Shown here: one piece after another, positions 58,705 through 64,000 of the stretch
How positions within the stretch are numbered: position 1 is the stretch's first letter
Layout: every line of letters starts with the position of its first letter
Notes under the pieces: model-generated
The model's input: the letters and a program-made list of their open reading frames with translations, nothing else
What the model was told of the DNA's origin: nothing
The model's database searches: none
Translations under genes and position numbers: made by a program
Assembly: GCF_900250115.1 (NCBI RefSeq)
Contig: NZ_LT984803.1
Location: forward strand, 124,001 to 188,000
From: Cupriavidus taiwanensis
Lineage (GTDB): Bacteria; Pseudomonadota; Gammaproteobacteria; Burkholderiales; Burkholderiaceae
Reading direction: 5' to 3'
Length of the DNA: 64,000 nucleotides

Positions 58705-60792
58705 ATGAGCCTGAACCGCATGAGCCCGTCGGAGCGGCGGGCCGCGTATATGCTGATCTTCGCCGGCTGCGAGGCCGAGCCCGACCGCTTCACCAGCGAC
58801 CTGCCGGTCAGCTCCGAAGTCTGGCTGCTGTATGCCTCCGGCGAATCGTTCGAGGTGCCGCGCGGCCTGCTGCTCACGCCGCACCATGACGCCGGCATTG
58901 CCGCGCTGCGCACCGCGGTGCTGCGGCGCCTGCCGGCGCTGGCCGCACCGGCAGCGGAGCAGGCCGGCCAGCGCTTTGTTGCCGCCAATGAATCGCACCT
59001 GCTGGCGCAGATCGACTTCTTCGACATGCTGCGCCTGCTGCCGCTGACCCCTTGGTGGCAGCGAGAGGTGCGCGCGCCGATGGCCGGCATCAAATGGACG
59101 CCCGCCGCGCGCAGGGCGCTGGCGCTGAGCCTGACCGGCGATGCGCTGGTGCGCTGGCTGGGCGAGTCGGTGCTGGCCCATGTCGGCAGCGAGGCGGCGC
59201 TGGCGCGCTTCAAGGATATCGGCTATACCGCGGCGCGCACACGCTTCGGCGGCCTTGCCACGCCGGCCGGGCAGGCGCTGGGGCGGCTGGTCAATGTCGC
59301 CGCGCAGTACGTCGCGCTGACGCTGCTGGGCCTGCGCGACGACAGCTTCCCGCCCGGTGCCCTGGCGCGGCGGGTCACGCAGGCCAGCCGCCAGGTGCTG
59401 GAGGCGCTGTGGGACTGCCTGCGGGAGGATCGTGCGGCGGCCACCGTGCCAGGCGGGCGAGTGGCTGCGGGAATGGCCGCCGGCGAGATCGCCGATGCCG
59501 CCGATGCCGCCGCCATCGCGCCGCTGTGGCGCATCTCGGTCAACCGGCCGGCCGAGCACGCCGTGTTCGCCTCGCGCAAGACCGTCAAGGCCGATGCGGC
59601 CATCCGCGTGTTCGACACCGGCGGGCAGGGCGTGCGCTGGGCGGTGATCGATTCCGGCATCGATGCGCGCCATCCGGCCTTCTTCGATCCGCTAAAGCTG
59701 GACGGGCCGCTCCCCGTGCGCGACGGGTTGATCGCGCCGCGTCTGTCGCGCGTAGTCAGGACGCTGGATTTCACGCGCCTGTCGGCGATCACCAGCGGCC
59801 GCCTGCCACCCATGCCCAAGGGCAAGCGCGGTCCCGGCGAGGCTGAGCTGCGGCAGCGTGTCGCCGCGATCGCCGAGGACCTGGCGCATGGCCGCATCAT
59901 CGACTGGTCGGTGATCGAGCCGCTGCTCGAAATCAGCCACGATGACCCGGCGCAGTATGTGGCGCCCGGCGGCAGCCATGGCACGCACGTGGCGGGCATC
60001 ATCGGCGCCGGCTGGCCATCGGCGGCCTACCTGGCGCGACCGGACCCCATGCCGCTGCCGCCGGAACTGGCAGAAGCGGGCGATGTCAGCGGCATCTGCC
60101 CGCGCATCGAACTGCTGGACCTGCGCATTTTCGACGCGCAGGGCCGGGGCGACGAGTTTGGCATCCTGGGCGCGCTGCAGTACGTGCGCTGGCTCAACCA
60201 GAGCCGCGACCGGCAGTCGGTGCATGGCATCAACCTGAGCGTGGCGCTGCGCCATGACGTGCGCAGCTACGCCTGCGGCAGCACGCCGGTGTGCGTCGAG
60301 TGCGACCGCCTGGTCGCCAGCGGCGTGATCGTGGTGGCGGCGGCGGGCAACTACGGCTACGACGAGGCCTTCGCCGCCGAACACATGGGCGCGGGCTTCC
60401 GCGGCCAGACCATCACCGATCCCGGCAATGCGCGCGCCGTGATCACGGTGGGTGCGACCCATCGCACCGATCCCTACCGCTTCGGCATTTCCTACTTTTC
60501 CAGCCACGGCCCCACCGGCGATGGCCGCATCAAGCCCGACCTGGTCGCGCCGGGGGAGAAGATCACCTCGACCGTGCCCGGCGGCACGCTGGCGTCGATG
60601 GATGGCACCAGCATGGCGGCGCCTCATGTGTCCGGGGTCGCGGCGCTGCTGCTGTCGCGCAACAATGAGCTGATGGGCCAGCCCGAGACCGTCAAGACCA
60701 TCCTGTGCGCCGCGGCCACCGACCTGGGGCGGGAGCGCGCCTTCCAGGGGGCCGGGCTGGTCGACGCGCTGCGCGCGCTGCAGCGCGTGTAA
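58705..60792 (+). CDS. Two-domain S8 subtilase without signal peptide
   Basis: A 695-residue protein. The C-terminal half is a subtilisin-family protease with D316 (WAVIDSGIDARHPAF), H425 (GSHGTHVAGI) and S636 (GTSMAAPHVSG). About 60 residues inserted between D and H contain a basic stretch. The first ~290 residues are a separate, mostly helical region I do not recognise. No export signal is visible, so it may act in the cytoplasm. Substrate and role unknown. Confidence 0.85.
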   Translation: MSLNRMSPSERRAAYMLIFAGCEAEPDRFTSDLPVSSEVWLLYASGESFEVPRGLLLTPHHDAGIAALRTAVLRRLPALAAPAAEQAGQRFVAANESHLLAQIDFFDMLRLLPLTPWWQREVRAPMAGIKWTPAARRALALSLTGDALVRWLGESVLAHVGSEAALARFKDIGYTAARTRFGGLATPAGQALGRLVNVAAQYVALTLLGLRDDSFPPGALARRVTQASRQVLEALWDCLREDRAAATVPGGRVAAGMAAGEIADAADAAAIAPLWRISVNRPAEHAVFASRKTVKADAAIRVFDTGGQGVRWAVIDSGIDARHPAFFDPLKLDGPLPVRDGLIAPRLSRVVRTLDFTRLSAITSGRLPPMPKGKRGPGEAELRQRVAAIAEDLAHGRIIDWSVIEPLLEISHDDPAQYVAPGGSHGTHVAGIIGAGWPSAAYLARPDPMPLPPELAEAGDVSGICPRIELLDLRIFDAQGRGDEFGILGALQYVRWLNQSRDRQSVHGINLSVALRHDVRSYACGSTPVCVECDRLVASGVIVVAAAGNYGYDEAFAAEHMGAGFRGQTITDPGNARAVITVGATHRTDPYRFGISYFSSHGPTGDGRIKPDLVAPGEKITSTVPGGTLASMDGTSMAAPHVSGVAALLLSRNNELMGQPETVKTILCAAATDLGRERAFQGAGLVDALRALQRV

Positions 60793-60814
60793 GCCGCGGC
60801 CGCGACGCGCAACA

Positions 60815-60839
60815 AAAAAGCCGGCAGTGCCGGCTTTTT
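60815..60839. terminator. Bidirectional intrinsic terminator
   Basis: AAAAAGCCGGC and GCCGGCTTTTT pair around loop AGT, giving T-runs on both strands. It separates the convergent subtilase and argC genes and can serve both. Confidence 0.9.
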
Positions 60840-60861
60840 CGATGTGCGGGAACGACAGGAC

Positions 60862-61809
60862 TCAGGCGCGCAGTCCGCTGGCCTCGTCGGCACCCACATG
60901 CACGTTCATGCATTGCACGGCGGCGCCGGCCGCGCCCTTGCCCAGGTTGTCCAGGCGCGCCACCAGGTTCAGGCGCTCGGCGTTGCCGAACACGAACAGG
61001 TCGACGCGGTTGGTGTCGTTGTTGGCCTGGACATCGAAGAAACCGCCGTCGAGGTTGTCAGCGCTGTTGTACGGCATTACGCGCACGAACTGCTCGCCTT
61101 CATAGTGCTGGCGATAGATCTCGACGATCTGCTCCGGGCTGACCTTGCGCGCCAGGCGCTCGGCGAACATCGGCACCGTCACCGCCAGGCCCTTCAGGAA
61201 ATTGCCGACGATGGGGTTGAAGATCGGCGCCTGCGCCAGGCCGGCCTGCACGCGCATTTCCGGCAGATGCTTGTGCTCCAGGCCCAGCGCGTAAGGACGC
61301 GGGCTGTTCAGCTTCGGATTACCGCCGGCCTCGAACTCGGCAATCATCGACTTGCCGCCGCCGCTGTAGCCGGTCAGCGAGAACGCCGACAGCGGGTAAT
61401 CGGCCGGCAGCACGCCGGCATCCACCAGCGGGCGCACCGCCAGCACGAAGGCGCTGGCGTGGCAGCCCGGCACCGCGATGCGCTTGCTGGCGCGGATCTT
61501 GTCGCGCTGGCCGCGCGCCAGTTCGGGCAGGCCGTAGGCCCAGTTGTCGGCGGTGCGGAACGCGGTGCTGGCGTCGATCACGCAGGTGTTGGGGTTGGTC
61601 ACCAGCGATACCGCCTCGCGCGAGGCCACGTCGGGCAGGCACAGGAAGGCGACGTCGGCGGCGTTCAGGAAGCGTGCTCGTTCGGCCGGGTCCTTGCGCT
61701 TGTCTTCGGCAATGCGCAGCAGTTCCACGTCGGAACGACCGGAGAGATAGTCAAGCAGCCGGAGACCGGTGGTGCCTTCCTGACCATCGACGAACACTTT
61801 GAAAACCAT
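60862..61809 (-). CDS. argC: N-acetyl-gamma-glutamyl-phosphate reductase (type 2)
   Basis: A 315-residue NADPH-dependent reductase in arginine synthesis, after the ArgB step. The catalytic thiol is C116 in VPGCHASAF; length and [11 protein letters not shown] mark it as the shorter type 2 (ArgC2-like) form. MVFKVFVDG is the natural start. Convergent with the subtilase gene. Confidence 0.93.
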   Translation of the reverse strand: MVFKVFVDGQEGTTGLRLLDYLSGRSDVELLRIAEDKRKDPAERARFLNAADVAFLCLPDVASREAVSLVTNPNTCVIDASTAFRTADNWAYGLPELARGQRDKIRASKRIAVPGCHASAFVLAVRPLVDAGVLPADYPLSAFSLTGYSGGGKSMIAEFEAGGNPKLNSPRPYALGLEHKHLPEMRVQAGLAQAPIFNPIVGNFLKGLAVTVPMFAERLARKVSPEQIVEIYRQHYEGEQFVRVMPYNSADNLDGGFFDVQANNDTNRVDLFVFGNAERLNLVARLDNLGKGAAGAAVQCMNVHVGADEASGLRA

Positions 61810-61960
61810 GGCTGACTCGCTCTTTGAAATGCGGGAAATGCGAAACCTCTCCTGCCAGGCGCAGGGGCGAACCCGCATTGTAGCGGGGATGGGGGCCTGT
61901 CGCAGGGGTTTGTACCGATTGGAGTCCCGCGCTTTGGCACAGTTCGCGGCTTGCGGGATT

Positions 61961-61975
61961 TAACCTGCTAGGTTA
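61961..61975. promoter_or_regulatory. MqsA-type operator palindrome
   Basis: TAACCT-GCT-AGGTTA is a perfect 6-bp dyad with a 3-base spacer, the same arms and spacing as the MqsA operators of E. coli mqsRA (TAACCT-N3-AGGTTA, from recall). It lies just before the mqsA-like gene, supporting that identification. The toxin gene that would normally follow is absent. Confidence 0.75.
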
Positions 61976-62029
61976 GTTTTCACGGAGAAAGGGACGGCGC
62001 ATTACCCGCTGTGGCGGATCCGCGAGCTA

Positions 62030-62359
62030 GTGGCCACCGTGATTGAGCAGGTGCGCGGCGAATTCTGCTCGGCGTGTGGACAATACCTGACTGACTTCGA
62101 GAAGAGTGACCGCGTAATGAAGCGGATGAACGCATTCAACCGAGAGGTCAACGCGGCATTCGTCGATCCGGCCTATATCGTCAGCGTGCGCAAGAAACTG
62201 CGCCTGGACCAGCGCGAGGCAGGAGAGATATTTGGCGGTGGCGTCAACAGCTTCTCCCGCTACGAAACCGGCAAGACCAAACCTCCGCTGGCCCTCATCA
62301 AACTTCTGAAGCTGCTCGACCATCACCCGGAGCTCCTCGCGGAAGTCCGGGCGGCTTGA
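62030..62359 (+). CDS. MqsA-type antitoxin, N-terminally decayed (orphan)
   Basis: 109 residues from GTG 62030. The C-terminus is a clear MqsA/HigA-like helix-turn-helix (VDPAYIVSVRKKLRLDQREAGEIFGGGVNSFSRYETGKTKPPLALIKLL). Before it FCSACG keeps the second zinc pair, but the first pair is lost. Reading back in frame to 61997, HYPLWRIRELV can be aligned with the usual N-terminal CPLC-ELV, with Cys to Tyr and Trp changes and a missing start codon behind a good GGAG. No mqsR toxin is adjacent. Possibly still a DNA-binding repressor, possibly a pseudogene. Confidence 0.72.
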   Translation: MATVIEQVRGEFCSACGQYLTDFEKSDRVMKRMNAFNREVNAAFVDPAYIVSVRKKLRLDQREAGEIFGGGVNSFSRYETGKTKPPLALIKLLKLLDHHPELLAEVRAA

Positions 62360-62367
62360 GCTCCCGC

Positions 62368-63144
62368 TCAGAGCGGAAAGTTGTAATCGATCGACAGCGG
62401 CGCGTGGTCGCTGAATTTCTCGTCCTTGTAGATCGAGCACAGCTGCGCGGTGTCTGCGATCTTCGGCGTGGCCAGGTGGTAATCGATCCGCCACCCCACG
62501 TTCTTGGCATAGGCCTGGCCGCGGTTGCTCCACCAGGTGTACTGTTCGGGGCGCGGGTCCAGCTTGCGGAACACGTCGACATAGCCGTGCACGTCGAACA
62601 GCTCGCCGATCCAGGCGCGTTCCTCGGGCAGGAAGCCGGAGTTCTTCAGGTTGCCCTTCCAGTTCTTGATGTCGATTTCCTTGTGCGCGATGTTGACGTC
62701 GCCGCACAGCACGATCTCGCGCCCGCTGGCCTTCAGCTGCAGCAGGTGCGGCAGGAACGCTTCCATGAAGCGGAACTTGGCCAGCTGGCGTTCCTCGCCG
62801 CTAGAGCCGGAAGGCACGTACACCGAAATCACCGCCAGGTGCGGATACTGCACTTCGACATAGCGGCCCTCGCTGTCGAATTCGGCATTGCCGAAGCCGG
62901 TGACGACCCGCTCGGGCTTGTGACGCGTGTAGAGCCCGACGCCGCTGTAGCCCTTCTTTTCGGCGTAATGGAAAAAGCCGTGGTAGCCGTGTGGCGCCAG
63001 GAACGCTTCCGTCATGTCGGCGGCCTGCGCCTTCAGTTCCTGCACGCAGACCATGTCTGCGTCCTGCTTGCCCATCCAGTCGAAAAAACCCTTCTTCGAC
63101 GCGGAGCGGATGCCGTTGAGGTTGGCGCTGATAATCCGTAACAT
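62368..63144 (-). CDS. xth: Exodeoxyribonuclease III
   Basis: A 258-residue AP endonuclease/3'-exonuclease for DNA repair. Metal residue E36 in VCVQELK, GYSGVGLYTR, CGDVNIAHKEIDIKN, WRIDYHLAT and the closing SDHAPLSID are all standard. Start MLRIISANLNGIRS at 63144; it is divergent from pyrE 27 bases away. It converges on the mqsA-like gene with an 8-base gap. Confidence 0.95.
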   Translation of the reverse strand: MLRIISANLNGIRSASKKGFFDWMGKQDADMVCVQELKAQAADMTEAFLAPHGYHGFFHYAEKKGYSGVGLYTRHKPERVVTGFGNAEFDSEGRYVEVQYPHLAVISVYVPSGSSGEERQLAKFRFMEAFLPHLLQLKASGREIVLCGDVNIAHKEIDIKNWKGNLKNSGFLPEERAWIGELFDVHGYVDVFRKLDPRPEQYTWWSNRGQAYAKNVGWRIDYHLATPKIADTAQLCSIYKDEKFSDHAPLSIDYNFPL

Positions 63145-63171
63145 TCGGGGAAATTTTGAATTCAGAGAGAA

Positions 63172-63876
63172 ATGATGACGCAGCAGAATCCGGCCGCCCT
63201 CAGTGCAGATAACGCGGGCAAAGACCTCAGCCAGACCTTTATCCGCTTTGCGCTCGACGCGGGCGTGCTGTCGTTCGGCGAGTTCGTGACCAAGGCCGGC
63301 CGCAAGTCGCCTTACTTCTTCAATGCTGGCCTGTTCAACCAGGGCGGCATGCTGGGCCAGGTGGCGCAATTCTATGCGAAAACCCTGCTGGCCTCGGGCG
63401 TGCAGTTCGACGTGCTGTTCGGGCCGGCGTACAAGGGCATCACCCTGGCCTCGGCGACCGCGGTGGCGCTGGCCGGCATGGGACGTGATGTCGGCTTCGC
63501 GTACAACCGCAAGGAAGCCAAGGACCACGGCGAAGGCGGCACGCTGGTCGGGGCGAAGCTGCAGGGCAAGGTGGTGATCGTCGACGACGTGATCTCCGCC
63601 GGCACCTCGGTGCGCGAATCGGTGAACCTGATCCGCGCGGCCGGTGCCGAGCCCGCCGCGGTGCTGATCGCGCTGGACCGCATGGAAAAGAGCGGCACCG
63701 CCGAGCAGGTCGGCACCCATTCGGCGGTGCAGGACGTGCAGCGCGAATTCGGCATCCCGGTGATCGCCATCGCCAGCCTCAAGGACCTGCTGGCCTATCT
63801 CGACGCCTCGCAGGATCCGGCGCTGAGCGCCTCGCGCGAGGCCGTGGCGGCCTATCGTCAGCGCTACGGCGTCTGA
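63172..63876 (+). CDS. pyrE: Orotate phosphoribosyltransferase
   Basis: A 234-residue enzyme joining orotate to PRPP in pyrimidine synthesis. The PRPP-binding loop is [17 protein letters not shown], and [11 protein letters not shown] and the flexible-loop [10 protein letters not shown] match the PyrE family. Two adjacent ATGs (63172 and 63175) are possible. The xth/pyrE divergent pair is common in betaproteobacteria. Confidence 0.95.
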   Translation: MMTQQNPAALSADNAGKDLSQTFIRFALDAGVLSFGEFVTKAGRKSPYFFNAGLFNQGGMLGQVAQFYAKTLLASGVQFDVLFGPAYKGITLASATAVALAGMGRDVGFAYNRKEAKDHGEGGTLVGAKLQGKVVIVDDVISAGTSVRESVNLIRAAGAEPAAVLIALDRMEKSGTAEQVGTHSAVQDVQREFGIPVIAIASLKDLLAYLDASQDPALSASREAVAAYRQRYGV

Positions 63877-63890
63877 AACCGTTGAAGTGG

Positions 63891-63915
63891 CCGGGCGCTG
63901 TCAGCCAGCGCCCGG
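63891..63915 (+). terminator. Hairpin after pyrE
   Basis: CCGGGCGCTG and CAGCGCCCGG form a perfect 10-bp stem with a 5-base loop 14 bases beyond the pyrE stop. No T-run follows. Confidence 0.5.
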
Positions 63916-63966
63916 GGCGTGGCCGGTAGGCACACGGCTGACTTTCAGACCGGGAGGGAACGCGGC

Positions 63967-64000
63967 GTGGCGGCAAAGGAGCGGCAGGAAGGGGCAGTGC
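63967..64000 (+). CDS. Possible start of a further gene, cut by the window end
   Basis: A GTG at 63967 preceded by GGGAGGG at suitable distance would begin MAAKERQEGAV. Only eleven codons are visible, so it is a weak call made on the Shine-Dalgarno alone. Confidence 0.25.
   Translation, partial: MAAKERQEGAV

Noticed and set aside
63779..63976. A minus-strand frame downstream of pyrE
   Set aside because: It overlaps pyrE antisense and has no coding features; high-GC shadow frame.

Overview
The window is a gene-dense, GC-rich chromosomal stretch of a betaproteobacterium of the Burkholderiaceae. Gene order, protein style and the intergenic CCCTCTCCC/GGGAGAGGG hairpin repeats look most like Cupriavidus (Ralstonia eutropha group). 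This assignment rests on recall of gene neighbourhoods, not on a search. No rRNA, tRNA, CRISPR array, insertion sequence or prophage was recognised.

Region 1 (1-3850): the end of a SPOR-domain protein, dsbA, an SDR oxidoreductase, a BtuF-like cobalamin-binding-fold protein and a convergent MBL hydrolase. Region 2 (3960-30512) is a long, almost entirely plus-strand catabolic block. It starts with the MerR-family regulator LiuR and two LiuR-type operators. It holds leucine/isovalerate degradation (ivd/liuA, mccB/liuB, liuC, mccA/liuD, HMG-CoA lyase/liuE) with thiolase, a second acyl-CoA dehydrogenase, thioesterases, aceK and a carbonic anhydrase. A complete bioAFDB biotin operon lies between the genes for the two subunits of the biotin-dependent methylcrotonyl-CoA carboxylase. 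Several small housekeeping or accessory genes and an orphan fimbrial-type adhesin are interspersed.

Region 3 (30735-37690, minus strand) looks like a metal (probably zinc) homeostasis cluster: a Fur/Zur-type regulator, two COG0523 (CobW-like) GTPases, a cysteine-poor DksA, a DUF2946 protein and a TonB-dependent receptor. Two matching dyads (GCAA-N5-TTGC) lie upstream of the regulator and of one GTPase. Region 4 (37793-42650): a fluoroacetate-dehalogenase-like hydrolase, a Bug-type binding protein, the hslVU protease behind a heat-shock-like promoter, and a small exported protein.

Region 5 (42732-52266): a RegB/RegA-type redox two-component system, a periplasmic PCu(A)C copper chaperone, a LysR/transporter pair, argB, a HAD nucleotidase, slmA, and metXW behind a SAM-II riboswitch that is followed by an intrinsic terminator. 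Region 6 (52298-64000): a glyoxalase-like/TetR divergent pair with a twin operator, a LysR/EamA pair, a double-hotdog thioesterase with a TetR-type palindrome, ampG, an M48 peptidase, an unusual two-domain subtilase, argC, a relic mqsA-type antitoxin behind a perfect MqsA-type operator, exonuclease III and pyrE.

The main theme is acyl-CoA and branched-chain amino acid catabolism feeding acetyl-CoA, with its cofactor supply (biotin), central-carbon switch (AceK) and regulation (LiuR plus a probable TetR-family co-regulator) close together. The most interesting items for follow-up are the decayed mqsA locus, the riboswitch-terminator arrangement at metX, the COG0523 GTPase that has lost its CxCC metal motif, and the orphan subtilase.
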